A stretch of DNA of 64,000 bases from an uncultured Kiritimatiellota bacterium (GCA_944391085.1 CALXSE010000004.1:62001-126000); one strand, 5' to 3'; shown: positions 41,327 through 50,665, counted from the stretch's first letter. The notes: generated from the letters alone by a model not told the origin. Program-made: numbers and translations.

Positions 41327-42289
41327 ATGCGGATTTTGACAGGCGTGCAGCCCTCTGGGCAGTTGCATTGGGGCAATTATTTCGGGGCGATGAAGCCGAT
41401 CATCGACAGCCAGGACAAGGGCGAGACCTTCGTCTTCGTGGCGCAGTACCATGCGCTGACGACGGTGCACGACGCCGGGAGGCTGCGCACGGCGACGTGG
41501 GACGTGGCGCTCGATTTCCTGGCCTGCGGGCTGGACCCGGCGAAGGCGTGCCTCTTCCGCCAGGGGGACGTGCCGGAGGTGCACGAGCTGGCGTGGCTGC
41601 TCTCCGTGGTCACGCCGATGGGGTTGCTGGAGCGGTGCCACTCGTACAAGGACAAGCTGGCGCGCGGCATCCCGGCGAGCCACGGCCTCTTCGCCTACCC
41701 GGTGCTGATGGCCGCGGACATCCTGCTGTACCAGAGCGACCTGGTGCCCGTGGGGCGCGACCAGAAGCAGCACGTGGAGGTGACGCGCGACATCGCCGCG
41801 AAGTTCAACCAGACCTTCGGCGAGGTCTTCCGCCTGCCCGAGCCGCTCATCGCCGAAAAGGTCGCCGTCATCCCGGGGCTCGACGGGCAGAAGATGTCCA
41901 AGAGCTACAACAACACCATCGGCCTCTTCGACGACCCCAAGGACGTCAAGGCCAAAATCATGCGCATCGCCACCGATTCCACCCCCCTCGAGGCGCCGAA
42001 GGACCCGGACACCTGCCGCGTCTTCGCCCTCTACCGCCTCTTCGCCGACGACGCGGAGGCCGAGGAGATGCGCCGGAACTACCTCCGCGGCGGCTACGGC
42101 TACGGCCACGCCAAAAAGGCCCTCTTCGAGATTTACCAGCGCAAGATGGCCCCCTTCCGCGAGCGCCGCGACTACCTGGCCGCCCACCCCGAGGAGGTCG
42201 AGGCCACCCTCCGCGCCGGCGCCGAGCGCGCCCGCAGGGCCGCCCGCGACACCCTCGCCGCCGCCCGCAGGGCCGTCGGCCTGGACTGA
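41327..42289 (+). CDS. trpS: Tryptophanyl-tRNA synthetase
   Basis: 320 residues. The class I HIGH-type motif is PSGQLHWGNYFGA (near 9-21) and KMSKS is GQKMSKSYNN (near 190). VVTPMGLLERCHSYKDK and YPVLMAADILLY are typical TrpRS core segments. AAAGGAG lies six bases before ATG 41327. It is of normal compact bacterial size. scpA follows after 41 bases. Confidence 0.96.
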   Translation: MRILTGVQPSGQLHWGNYFGAMKPIIDSQDKGETFVFVAQYHALTTVHDAGRLRTATWDVALDFLACGLDPAKACLFRQGDVPEVHELAWLLSVVTPMGLLERCHSYKDKLARGIPASHGLFAYPVLMAADILLYQSDLVPVGRDQKQHVEVTRDIAAKFNQTFGEVFRLPEPLIAEKVAVIPGLDGQKMSKSYNNTIGLFDDPKDVKAKIMRIATDSTPLEAPKDPDTCRVFALYRLFADDAEAEEMRRNYLRGGYGYGHAKKALFEIYQRKMAPFRERRDYLAAHPEEVEATLRAGAERARRAARDTLAAARRAVGLD

Positions 42290-42330
42290 GGCGCCCCGGC
42301 GCAGGCAAGACGAACCCTCCCCCGCGGGCC

Positions 42331-43152
42331 ATGGCCCGCCTCCCCATGGACACCACGCTGCCGCTGTTCGATGACTACAAGGTCAGCCTCGAGGCCTTCG
42401 AGGGCCCGCTCGACCTGCTCCTGCACCTCATCCGCAAGGAAGAGGTGGACGTCACCGACATCCCCATCGAGCGCATCACCGCGCAGTACCTGGCCTACCT
42501 CGAACGCTGGCGCGCGCTGGACGTGAACCTCGCCGGCGAGTTCATCGTCATGGCCGCCACCCTCATGCTCATCAAAAGCCGCACCCTCCTGCCAAGCGAC
42601 GCCCAGCCCGAGGGCGAGGAAGGCGAGGACGACGCGCCCGACCCGCGCCTCGACCTCATGTGCCAGCTCATCGCCTACAAACGCTGCAAGGACGCCGCGG
42701 AGGCCCTCGCCGGCCGCGAGGCCCTCCGCGCCGAGACCTTCCCCAAAGGCGCCGCCCCCGAGCCCGGGCGCGGCGACGCGCCCCTGCGCCTGGGCGACGT
42801 GGGCGCCGACACCCTCTTCGCAGCCTTCCGCGACGTCCTCGCCCGCGCCGCCGAGACCGTCTCCTTCGGCCACCTCAAGATGCGCCGCTGGTCCGTGCCG
42901 GACAAGATGCAGGGCATCCTCGCGCGCGTCGCCGAACGGCACCACCTGGCCTTCGCCGAGCTCTTCGCGCCCGGCGCGCCCAAGGGCGAGGTCATCGTCA
43001 CCTTCGTGGCCCTGCTCGAGCTCCTGCGCCTGCGGCACGTCACCGTCACCCAGACCGCGCCCTTCGGCGAGCTCTGGGTCGACCCCATCCCCCCCGGCAC
43101 GCCGGACGCCCACCTCCCCCTGCCCGCCTTCGACGAGCTCGACCGTTACTGA
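42331..43152 (+). CDS. scpA: Segregation and condensation protein A
   Basis: 273 residues from ATG 42331; MDTTLPLF at 42346 is an equally possible start and neither has a Shine-Dalgarno. ScpA is the kleisin that joins SMC heads in the chromosome condensation complex. The N-terminal LEAFEGPLDLLLHLIRKEEVD and FIVMAATLMLIKSRTLLP are hallmarks; the C-terminal winged helix (FVALLELLRLRHVTVTQ) closes the ring. scpB, a frequent neighbour, is not present here. Confidence 0.92.
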   Translation: MARLPMDTTLPLFDDYKVSLEAFEGPLDLLLHLIRKEEVDVTDIPIERITAQYLAYLERWRALDVNLAGEFIVMAATLMLIKSRTLLPSDAQPEGEEGEDDAPDPRLDLMCQLIAYKRCKDAAEALAGREALRAETFPKGAAPEPGRGDAPLRLGDVGADTLFAAFRDVLARAAETVSFGHLKMRRWSVPDKMQGILARVAERHHLAFAELFAPGAPKGEVIVTFVALLELLRLRHVTVTQTAPFGELWVDPIPPGTPDAHLPLPAFDELDRY

Positions 43153-43218
43153 CCGCCCCATGCGCCCGCCCTCTTCCCATCCCCGCCCCATGCGCCCCAC
43201 CAGGCGAGGCAAGACCCT

Positions 43219-45495
43219 ATGGCAGCGCACGCCGTGACCGAGAACCGCGCCGCGGGCGGGGCCCTGTACGCGCAGGTGGCGATCGAGCAGGTGCCCGGGC
43301 AGCTGTTCACCTACGCCGCGCCGGAGGCGCTGGGGGTGCGCGTGGGACAGTGCGTCACCGTGCCGTGGCGGCGGGTCTACCGGCGCGGCTATGTGGTGGC
43401 GCTGTCGGCGGATTGCCCGTACGCGCCGAGGCCGGCGGGGGCCGAGCAGGGAGACCTCTTCGGCGGCGCGCCGGCCGGGGGCCTCAAGGCCATCGAGGCG
43501 GTGGAAGACCCGCTCCCCTATTTCTCCGAGAAGACGATCGACCTGCTGAGGTGGATGGCGGCGTATTACGACGTGGGCTTCACCCTGGCCCTGCGCAGCG
43601 CCCTGCCCGCGCCGGTGCGCGAGGGGCGCAGCCAGGCGCGCGAACGCTTCGTGGTGGCGCCGATCCTGCCCCCGCCGCCGCGCCTGCCGCCGCTCTCCAA
43701 ACGCCAGAAGGCGCTCTATGAGGACATCGTGCGGGTGGACGGCGGCCTGCTGGCGCGCCTGTGCGAGGAGTTCAAGACCACGGCCGCGACCATCCGCCGC
43801 CTGGCCGCGATGGGCTATGTCTCGTGCGAGCGGAAGGAGGCCCCGCGCAGCCCCCTCGCGGGCCGGCGCATCCTGCCTTCCAGGCCGTTGCCGCTGACGC
43901 CCTCCCAGGCGCGGGCGTTGGAGGCCATCCTCGGGGCCGACCGCCCCACGCTCCTCTTCGGCGTCACCGGCAGCGGCAAGACGGAGGTCTACATGCAGGC
44001 CATCGCGCGGACGCTGGAGGAAGGGCGCGGGGCCATCGTCCTGGTGCCGGAGATCTCCCTGACCCCGCAGACGGTCAGCCGCTTCGCCGCGCGCTTCGGC
44101 GGCCAGGTGGCCGTGCTCCACTCCGCGCTGAGCGACGGCGAGCGGCACGACGAGTGGCACCGCATCCGCCGCGGGCAGGCGCGCGTGGTGGTGGGGCCGC
44201 GCTCGGCGGTCTTCGCGCCCCTCCCCGCGCTGGGGCTGATCATCGTGGACGAGGAGCACGACACGGGCTACAAGCAGGATGAGTCGCCGCGCTATTCGGC
44301 GCGCGACGTGGCGGTGATGCGCGCCCACCTGGAAGGCGCGCGGTGCGTGCTCGGCTCGGCCACGCCCTCGCTCGAAAGCTGGCGCAACGCCGTCGAGCTG
44401 GGCAAGTACGCCCTGGCGCGGCTGCCCGAGCGCGTGGGCGGCGCGGCGCTCCCGGCCGTCTCGCGCATCGACCTGCGCCAGGCGGCGGAGCCCGGCCGGC
44501 CCCTGCCACTCTTCAGCCCGCCGCTCATCGACGCGCTCAGGCTCCGCCTCGAACGCGGCGAGCAGGCCATCCTCTTTCTCAACCGCCGCGGCTACGCGCC
44601 CACCTACCAGTGCGCCGAATGCGGCGAGCCGCTCCGCTGCCCGCGCTGCGCCCCCGCGCGCCTCACCTACCACGCCAAGGACGACACGCTGCGCTGCCAC
44701 CTCTGCGGCCATTGGGAGCGCCCGCCCACCCGCTGCCCCGCCTGCGGCGCGCCGCTCTTCAAGCCCCTGGGCGCGGGCACCCAGCGCGTGGAGCAGGCGC
44801 TCGCCAAGATCCTCCCCCAGGCCCGCGTCATCCGCATGGATGCCGACAGCACGGGCCGCCGCCACAGCCACGACGAGCTCCTCTCCGCCTTCCGCGCCAA
44901 GGAGGCCGACATCCTTTTGGGCACCCAGATGATCGCCAAGGGGCTCGACTTCCCCAACGTCACCCTCGTGGGTATCCTCTCGGCCGACCGCCCGCTGAAC
45001 ATCGCCTACGACTTCCGCGCGGCCGAGCGCACCTTCCAGCTCATCGCGCAGGTCTCCGGCCGCGCCGGCCGCGGCGTCCTCCCCGGGGAGGTCGTCGTGC
45101 AGACGCTCCAGCCCGACCACCCCGCCATCGTCGCCGCCTGCGCATGCGACTACGAACGCTTCGCGGCGGACGAGCTGGCGCTCCGTCGCGCCCAGGGCCT
45201 GCCGCCGTACGTGCGCCTGGCCACCCTCACCTTCACGGGCGAGGATCCCGCCGCCGTCGAACGCGCCGCGCAGGAGGCCGCCCGGGCGCTCGCGCGCTTC
45301 CCGGGGCTGGACGTGGCCCCGCCCCTGCCCGCGCCGCTCGAGCGCAAGGAAGACCGCTGGCGCTGGCAGATCCTGCTCAAGGCCGCCTCCGCCCAGCGCA
45401 TCGCCCGCGCCTGCCGCACGGCGATCCCCCAGGAAAGGCGCATGGGGCCGGGGCCCCGCGTGCTCCTGGACGTGGACGCGGTCTTCCTGGCATAA
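43219..45495 (+). CDS. priA: Primosomal protein N' (replication restart helicase)
   Basis: 758 residues. An N-terminal 3' DNA-binding domain (about 15-120) is followed by a superfamily 2 helicase: Walker A GVTGSGKTEVYM (near 250), DEEHDTGYKQDE (near 350), and four CxxC pairs of the zinc clusters from CAECGEPLRCPRC to CPACGAP (near 470-515), with GTQMIAKGLDFPNV and SGRAGRG after it. PriA reloads the replisome at stalled forks. The length is normal. Start ATG 43219 lacks a clear Shine-Dalgarno. Confidence 0.95.
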   Translation: MAAHAVTENRAAGGALYAQVAIEQVPGQLFTYAAPEALGVRVGQCVTVPWRRVYRRGYVVALSADCPYAPRPAGAEQGDLFGGAPAGGLKAIEAVEDPLPYFSEKTIDLLRWMAAYYDVGFTLALRSALPAPVREGRSQARERFVVAPILPPPPRLPPLSKRQKALYEDIVRVDGGLLARLCEEFKTTAATIRRLAAMGYVSCERKEAPRSPLAGRRILPSRPLPLTPSQARALEAILGADRPTLLFGVTGSGKTEVYMQAIARTLEEGRGAIVLVPEISLTPQTVSRFAARFGGQVAVLHSALSDGERHDEWHRIRRGQARVVVGPRSAVFAPLPALGLIIVDEEHDTGYKQDESPRYSARDVAVMRAHLEGARCVLGSATPSLESWRNAVELGKYALARLPERVGGAALPAVSRIDLRQAAEPGRPLPLFSPPLIDALRLRLERGEQAILFLNRRGYAPTYQCAECGEPLRCPRCAPARLTYHAKDDTLRCHLCGHWERPPTRCPACGAPLFKPLGAGTQRVEQALAKILPQARVIRMDADSTGRRHSHDELLSAFRAKEADILLGTQMIAKGLDFPNVTLVGILSADRPLNIAYDFRAAERTFQLIAQVSGRAGRGVLPGEVVVQTLQPDHPAIVAACACDYERFAADELALRRAQGLPPYVRLATLTFTGEDPAAVERAAQEAARALARFPGLDVAPPLPAPLERKEDRWRWQILLKAASAQRIARACRTAIPQERRMGPGPRVLLDVDAVFLA

Positions 45496-45502
45496 TTTCC
45501 GC

Positions 45503-45532
45503 TTGACGGCGCGGGATGGGATGTGGTATATT
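45503..45532 (+). promoter_or_regulatory. Promoter of tRNA-Val/tRNA-Pro
   Basis: TTGACG (45503-45508), 18 bp, TATATT (45527-45532), preceded by TGTGG. The start site would be about 12 bases before tRNA-Val. Confidence 0.8.
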
Positions 45533-45550
45533 ACGACACGTTTTCCCCAT

Positions 45551-45627
45551 GGGGGATTAGCTCAGTTGGTTAGAGCGTCTGCTTGACATGCAGAAGGTCA
45601 CTGGTTCGAGTCCAGTATCTCCCACCA
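45551..45627 (+). tRNA. tRNA-Val (anticodon GAC)
   Basis: 77-base cloverleaf with encoded CCA. The anticodon arm TCTGC-TTGACAT-GCAGA gives GAC. Confidence 0.96.
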
Positions 45628-45630
45628 AAA

Positions 45631-45707
45631 CGGACCGTAGCGCAGCCTGGTAGCGCGTTTGCTTGGGGTGCAAAAGGTCTCGGGTTCAAATCCCGACGGT
45701 CCGACCA
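45631..45707 (+). tRNA. tRNA-Pro (anticodon GGG)
   Basis: 77 bases with encoded CCA. The anticodon arm TTTGC-TTGGGGT-GCAAA gives GGG. It is three bases after tRNA-Val in the same transcript. Confidence 0.96.
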
Positions 45708-45732
45708 TCCTTTCTGCGTGACACGCGCGAAA

Positions 45733-45757
45733 CCCCGCGGCCCGGCGGGGCTTTTTT
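45733..45757 (+). terminator. Terminator of the Val/Pro tRNA unit
   Basis: Stem CCCCG / CGGGG with further pairing (45733-45750), then CTTTTTT (45751-45757). Confidence 0.8.
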
Positions 45758-45758
45758 G

Positions 45759-45764
45759 TATAAT
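45759..45764 (+). promoter_or_regulatory. -10 box of the sulfatase gene
   Basis: TATAAT directly after the T-run of the tRNA terminator; any -35 would lie inside the terminator hairpin. The transcript would start about 20 bases before ATG 45791. Confidence 0.5.
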
Positions 45765-45790
45765 GCACCCATGCGCGGAGGAGCGACGAA

Positions 45791-47377
45791 ATGGGCAAAC
45801 TGACACGGCGCGGCTTTCTGGCGGCCCTGGCGGCGGCCGGCGCGGGCGCGGCCTGGCCTTTGGGCGCGGGCGCGGCGCGGCGGCCGAACCTGGTGATCGT
45901 GCTGGCGGACGACCTGGGCTTCTCGGACATCGGCTGCTACGGCAGCGAGATCCCCACGCCGCACCTCGACGCCCTGGCCCGGGGCGGCGCGCGCCTGAGC
46001 CACTTCCGCAACGCGGCCCGCTGCTGCCCCGCCCGCGCCAGCCTGCTCACCGGCCTCTGGCCCCATCAAACCGGCGTCGGCCACATGGCCAGCAACGCCG
46101 CCTGGAGCGCGCGTTACTTCATCAACGGCTGGTACGCCGGGGATCTCCGCCCGGACACCCTCACCCTCGCCGAGGCCCTGCGCGCCGCCGGCTACGCCAC
46201 CTGGGCCGTCGGCAAATGGCACGTCACCCGCTGGGCCGATCCCGCCGAGAAGGGCTTCTCGGACGCGAACTGGCCCCGCCGCCGCGGCTTCGAGCGCTTC
46301 TACGGCAAGCTCCTGGGCGCGGACAGCTACTACCGCACCGACACGCTCGTGCGCGACGACGCCCCCCTCCCCGGCGGCCGGGCCGCCGACCCCGCCTATT
46401 ACTTCACCCGCGCCTGCGCCGACGAGGCCGCCGCCCTCATCCGCGCCCGCGACCCCGCCAAGCCCTTCTTCCTCTACTTCGCCCCCACCGCCCCCCATCT
46501 GCCCCTCCAGGCCCCGCCCGAGGCCATCGCCCCCTTCAAGGGCCGCTACGACGCCGGCTACGAGGCCGTCCGGGACGCCCGCCTGGCCAAGCAGAAGCGC
46601 CTCGGCCTTGTCCCGCCCGAGACGCCCCCGCAGCCCCTCCCCACCCCCTGGGCCGCCGTCCGCCGCAAACGCTTCGAGGCCCGCTGCATGGAGATCTACG
46701 CCGCGCAGGTGGCCGAGCTCGACGCCGCCGTCGGCAGGCTCGTCACCACCCTCAAGGATGCCGGCGCCTATGAAGACACCCTCATCGTCTTCCTCTCCGA
46801 CAACGGCGCCTGCGCCGAGGCCACCGGCCGCGAGCCGCCCCCGCCCCTCCCCGACGGCGGCCCCACCGTCACCTGCGGCTATGGCCGCGCCTGGGCCTGC
46901 GTCTCCAACACCCCCTTCCGCGAATACAAGCACTGGGTCCACGAAGGCGGCGTCGCCACCCCCGCCATCTTCCACTGGCCCGCCGCCCTCCCCCCGCGCC
47001 CCGACTGGGTGCGCGCCCCCTGCCACCTCGTCGACCTCATGGCCACCCTCCCCGACCTCACCGGGCGGCCCCTCCCCCTCGCCGGGCGCCAGGCCCCCGA
47101 GGGCGTCAGCCTCCTGCCCCTGCTCCTGGGCGGCGACCTCCCGCCCCGCGCCCACCCGTTGATCTTCGAGCACGAGGGCAACCGCGCCCTCATCGAGGGC
47201 GACTGGAAGCTCGTCGCCAAAGGCCCCCGGGGCCCCTGGGAGCTTTACGACCTCGCCGCCGACCGCAACGAGCTGAACGATCTCGCCGCCCGGCACCCCG
47301 ACCGCGTCCGCCGCATGGCCGAACGCTGGCGCCTCGAGGCCGAGCGCACCCACATCCTCCCCAGCCCGTTTCTCTGA
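45791..47377 (+). CDS. Tat-exported arylsulfatase
   Basis: 528 residues. A twin-arginine signal (LTRRGFLAALAAAGAGAAW) leads into a sulfatase domain: metal aspartates in VLADDLGFSDIG (near 40), the formylglycine motif CCPARASLLTG (C-x-P-x-R, near 78), GKWHVTR (near 135) and the later LSDNGAC (near 335). It hydrolyses sulfate esters, possibly host or algal glycans, and would need a formylglycine-generating or anaerobic sulfatase-maturating enzyme, not seen here. GGAGGAG lies seven bases before the ATG. The Tat translocase is encoded at 9578-10848. Confidence 0.93.
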   Translation: MGKLTRRGFLAALAAAGAGAAWPLGAGAARRPNLVIVLADDLGFSDIGCYGSEIPTPHLDALARGGARLSHFRNAARCCPARASLLTGLWPHQTGVGHMASNAAWSARYFINGWYAGDLRPDTLTLAEALRAAGYATWAVGKWHVTRWADPAEKGFSDANWPRRRGFERFYGKLLGADSYYRTDTLVRDDAPLPGGRAADPAYYFTRACADEAAALIRARDPAKPFFLYFAPTAPHLPLQAPPEAIAPFKGRYDAGYEAVRDARLAKQKRLGLVPPETPPQPLPTPWAAVRRKRFEARCMEIYAAQVAELDAAVGRLVTTLKDAGAYEDTLIVFLSDNGACAEATGREPPPPLPDGGPTVTCGYGRAWACVSNTPFREYKHWVHEGGVATPAIFHWPAALPPRPDWVRAPCHLVDLMATLPDLTGRPLPLAGRQAPEGVSLLPLLLGGDLPPRAHPLIFEHEGNRALIEGDWKLVAKGPRGPWELYDLAADRNELNDLAARHPDRVRRMAERWRLEAERTHILPSPFL

Positions 47378-47381
47378 GCGC

Positions 47382-47411
47382 TTGACGCACGGGGCGCGGA
47401 TATGGTATCGT
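47382..47411 (+). promoter_or_regulatory. Promoter of the Gly-Leu tRNA unit
   Basis: TTGACG (47382-47387), 18 bp, TATCGT (47406-47411), with ATGG before the -10. Confidence 0.75.
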
Positions 47412-47444
47412 TCGTCAAATCAGTGAGGCGGTTTCAACCCTCCA

Positions 47445-47518
47445 GCGGGTGTAGCTCAATGGCAGAGCCCCAGCCTTCCAAGCTGGTCACGAGGGTTCGA
47501 TTCCCTTCACCCGCTCCA
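47445..47518 (+). tRNA. tRNA-Gly (anticodon TCC)
   Basis: 74 bases with encoded CCA. The anticodon arm CCAGC-CTTCCAA-GCTGG gives TCC. Confidence 0.96.
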
Positions 47519-47519
47519 T

Positions 47520-47604
47520 GCCGGGGTGGTGAAATGGCAGACACAGCAGACTCAAAATCTGCCGCCCCTAAAGCGTGAGGGTTCGAGTCCCTCCCCCGGC
47601 ACCA
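47520..47604 (+). tRNA. tRNA-Leu (anticodon CAA)
   Basis: 85 bases with a variable arm and encoded CCA. The anticodon loop CTCAAAA between CAGA and TCTG gives CAA. It starts one base after tRNA-Gly ends. Confidence 0.95.
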
Positions 47605-47672
47605 TCGCAGACCCTTCAACGAGAAGCAGATAGGCGTATTTCGAGGGGGCTGTTATGGCCAAATTATGACCA

Positions 47673-47749
47673 GGGCGGTTAACTCAGTCGGTTAGAGTTC
47701 CTGATTTACACTCAGGCTGTCGGCGGTTCGAGTCCGTCACCGCCCACCA
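47673..47749 (+). tRNA. tRNA-Val (anticodon TAC)
   Basis: 77 bases with encoded CCA. The anticodon arm CCTGA-TTTACAC-TCAGG gives TAC. It is separated from tRNA-Leu by 68 bases of lower GC content. Confidence 0.96.
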
Positions 47750-47802
47750 TCCCCATGAGGCCTTGCCGCGCAACCCTGCGTGGCCTGCGCCCCGATGCGC
47801 CG

Positions 47803-47822
47803 GGCCCGGCGAGGGCCGGGCC
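47803..47822. terminator. Inverted repeat between convergent units
   Basis: Stem GGCCCGGC / GCCGGGCC with a GAGG loop, between tRNA-Val and the convergent methyltransferase stop at 47836. There is no T-run next to it, so terminator activity is uncertain. Confidence 0.35.
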
Positions 47823-47835
47823 GGACGGGCGGCGC

Positions 47836-49065
47836 TCAGCTTTTCCCGCGGCGCCCTTGGGGCCCCGCGCCGTCTTTGTCGCTTTCCAGCGCCTGGGCGA
47901 TGTAGGGGGTGACGCCCCAGAAGTCGCGGAGCGCCTCGTATTCGGCGATGGCCTCGCCGAGGCCGGGGCGGAGGCCGCGTTGGGCGCGGATGAGCAGGTT
48001 GCGCCCGGTGGCCTCCTGCGAGACGAACTCCATGACGGCGGCGCGGTAGCCGCAGATGCGCAGGATTTGCGCGCGGAAGGTGTCGGTAAGGAGGTCTGCG
48101 AGGCGTTCGCGGAGGATGCCGTGGCGCAGGACGGCGCGCATAGGGCCGCCGCCGGCGAGGGCGTGGTGGAGCTCGTGCTGGCAGCAGGGGACGCAGAGGA
48201 TACGCTGGGCCTTGGCGCGGATGGCCAGGAGGAGGGCGTCGTCGGTGGCGGTGTCGCAGGCGTGCAGGCTCATGACGAGATCCGGCGCGCGGTCGGGGAG
48301 GACGTCCTTGATGTCGGCGCAGCGGAAGGCGACCTCGCCCTCGGGGCGGAGGGCCTGGGCCATGGCCTGGGCGCTCTCGACGACGCCTGGGTTGCGGTCG
48401 ACGCCGAGGGTGGAGACGTTGGGCCAGCCTTTGGCCTGGGTGAGGTAGGCGTGGAGGGCGAGGGTGAGGTAGGCTTTGGCGCAGCCGCAGTCCACGATGA
48501 AGAAGGCGGGGGGCGGGGCCTCGGGGAGGAGGGGCTCGAGGGCACGCAGGAGGGCGTTGACCTGGTCGTACTTGCCGCGCATGGAGGCGCGGATGGCGCC
48601 ATCCGCGCCGGCGATGCCCAAGACGCGCAGGAGCGCGGCGGAGTCGAAGTCGGTGAGGGGCTGCCGTTTGGCGCGGTCGTTGCCGGCGGGCGCGGCGGGC
48701 TGCGCGGGCGCGGCCTTGGGCTTGCCGCGGGAGACGAGGGGGGTGCCGCGCTTGTTCACGCGGACGTGGAGGTCGCCCTCGACGGTGACGAGGTGGAGCT
48801 CGCGCTTGCCGCCTTGGGCGAGGATGTCCTCAAGGCCCTTGCGGGCGGCGGGCTCGGAGAGGTTTCGGGTCTTGGCCTGGGCGCCGTCGCGCATCTCGGC
48901 CTGCCACAAATCCTCGCCCTTGATGCGCACGGGGCGGAGGGAGATGCGGAAGGGCTGGCCCTGGCGGGTGAGGGTCTGCGTCAGGCGGATGAGGCCGGGG
49001 GCGAAGACGCGGCGGCGGATTTCGTCCGCGAGCGCCTCGGGGAGCATGTCGGGGGTCTCTGTCAT
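47836..49065 (-). CDS. SAM-dependent methyltransferase (Methyltransf_32-like)
   Basis: 409 residues. The first 150 residues form a mixed alpha/beta region with a basic, Pro/Ala-rich linker (KPKAAPAQPAAPAG). The second half is a Rossmann methyltransferase with VDCGCAKAYLTLALHAYL (SAM loop, near 197), DRNPGVVESAQ, MSLHACDTATDDALL (near 265) and VPCCQHELHHAL (near 290). The set matches the PF13679 group, whose known members modify RNA or protein; the substrate is not known here. It is alone between the tRNAs and the ClC gene. Confidence 0.8.
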   Translation of the reverse strand: MTETPDMLPEALADEIRRRVFAPGLIRLTQTLTRQGQPFRISLRPVRIKGEDLWQAEMRDGAQAKTRNLSEPAARKGLEDILAQGGKRELHLVTVEGDLHVRVNKRGTPLVSRGKPKAAPAQPAAPAGNDRAKRQPLTDFDSAALLRVLGIAGADGAIRASMRGKYDQVNALLRALEPLLPEAPPPAFFIVDCGCAKAYLTLALHAYLTQAKGWPNVSTLGVDRNPGVVESAQAMAQALRPEGEVAFRCADIKDVLPDRAPDLVMSLHACDTATDDALLLAIRAKAQRILCVPCCQHELHHALAGGGPMRAVLRHGILRERLADLLTDTFRAQILRICGYRAAVMEFVSQEATGRNLLIRAQRGLRPGLGEAIAEYEALRDFWGVTPYIAQALESDKDGAGPQGRRGKS

Positions 49066-49114
49066 AAAACGGTTCCTTGGGCCCTTTCGCGGGGGCGGCG
49101 CGGGGCAGGCCGCG

Positions 49115-50665
49115 TCAGCGGCGCTTCTTCTTGGCGGGTTTGCGTTTGACGCGGACGGCGACGTCGTGGCGGAGGCCGGCGTGCCGGCGGAGGTGCGCGG
49201 GGGAGGAGTCCCGGTCGCGGAGCTGGGATTTATAGAGCGTCCAGCCGGGGGTGAGGAGGAAGGCCAGGCCGCAGACCCACATGGAGGGGAGCAGGAGGTT
49301 GTGGTTGCCGGTGAACTCGCTGACCATGAGGATGGCCGCCAGCGGGGTGCGGACGGCCGCGGTGAGGTAGCCGGCCATGCCGAGCATGGCGCAGTTGGCC
49401 AGGGAGATGCCCAGGTGCGGGAAGAGAAGCGCGAAGAGGGCCCCGCAGCCGGCGCCGTACATCGCGCCGCTGAAGAGGGCCGGGCCGAGCATCCCGCCCG
49501 CGCCGCCGCTGCCGACGGTGAAGCTGGTGGCGACGGCCTTGAGCGCGCCCAGGGCCAGGAGCAAGGCGATGGCGTGGGGGCCGAAGGCCTCGAAGACGGC
49601 CCCGTTGGGCAGGAGCGTGCGCTGGATGAAGCCGTAGCCGGTGGAGAGGATTTGGGGGAAGCAGAGGCCGACGGCGCCGACGAGCAGGCCGCCGACGGCG
49701 GGCTTGGCCCAGGGGGGCAGCCCCAGCCTGCGGAAGGCGATCTCCGTCTGCCGGAAAAAGAGGATGTTGAAGCGGACGGCCGCGGCGACGAGGAAGGCCA
49801 GGAGCGCGTAAAGCAGGAACTTGACGGGCGAGGCGAAGGATTCCCCGGGCGTCGCGAAGACCGGCTCCCACCCGAAAGCGCAGGCGTACGTCATGTACGC
49901 GATGGTGGAGGCGACCATCGAGGGGATGAGCACGTCGCCCTCCAGGTCAAAGCCGCGGTAGAGGATCTCCGCGGCGAAGAGGGCCCCGGCCATGGGCGCG
50001 CGGAAGATGGCGCCGATGCCGGCGGCCATGCCGGCGGCCAACAGGACGCGCCGCTCGTAGGCCGAGAGGCGCAGCACGCGGCCGACGAACGCGCCGCAGG
50101 TGGCGCCGATCTGGGTGATGGGCCCCTCCGCGCCCGCGCTGCCGCCGGTGCCGATGACGAGCGAGGAGGCCAGCACCTTGACGGGGGCGACGGCCACGGG
50201 GATGTCGACGTCGGAGCGGTGATAGGCGGCGATGACCGTGTCGGTGCCGTGGCCGCCGGCGCTGGGGGCGAAGCGGCGGGCCAGCAGGCACGCCAGGAGC
50301 GCGCCGCAGGCGGGCAGGAGCAGGCGCATCAGGCCGGCCGCGCAGGCGCCGAGCCCGGGGTGCAGGCGGTCAAGGAGCGCGTAGGGCAGGGTTTGGGGGT
50401 GGGCGAGGGCGACCTCGCCCTCGGCCATGGGCAGGTGGATGGCGCCGAGCGTCTCCAGGGCGTAGACGCGCACCCACTCGATCATCGAGAAGAACCAGAT
50501 GGACAGGAGCCCGGCCAGGACGCCGACGGCCGCGGCGATGCCCACGATGCGCCCCATCCGCAGGGTCTCGCCCTCGGCGGGGAACCAGAAGCGGAGCCAA
50601 CGCCAGGACTGCCGCCCCCCTCGCAGGAGGTCGGCCGCCGGGGGTGGGCGCAGGCGCGTGGCCAT
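49115..50665 (-). CDS. ClC-family chloride channel/antiporter
   Basis: 516 residues with roughly a dozen hydrophobic segments from ATG 50665. The anion selectivity signatures are GTGGSAGAEGPITQIG (gating Glu present, near 170) and SFTVGSGGAGGMLGPALFSG (near 350). ClC proteins move chloride or fluoride, some in exchange for protons. The C-terminus is a basic tail (KRKPAKKKRR) without CBS domains. The adjoining upstream gene, eight bases away, encodes EIIA-CBS domains, so regulation may be supplied in trans. Confidence 0.92.
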   Translation of the reverse strand: MATRLRPPPAADLLRGGRQSWRWLRFWFPAEGETLRMGRIVGIAAAVGVLAGLLSIWFFSMIEWVRVYALETLGAIHLPMAEGEVALAHPQTLPYALLDRLHPGLGACAAGLMRLLLPACGALLACLLARRFAPSAGGHGTDTVIAAYHRSDVDIPVAVAPVKVLASSLVIGTGGSAGAEGPITQIGATCGAFVGRVLRLSAYERRVLLAAGMAAGIGAIFRAPMAGALFAAEILYRGFDLEGDVLIPSMVASTIAYMTYACAFGWEPVFATPGESFASPVKFLLYALLAFLVAAAVRFNILFFRQTEIAFRRLGLPPWAKPAVGGLLVGAVGLCFPQILSTGYGFIQRTLLPNGAVFEAFGPHAIALLLALGALKAVATSFTVGSGGAGGMLGPALFSGAMYGAGCGALFALLFPHLGISLANCAMLGMAGYLTAAVRTPLAAILMVSEFTGNHNLLLPSMWVCGLAFLLTPGWTLYKSQLRDRDSSPAHLRRHAGLRHDVAVRVKRKPAKKKRR

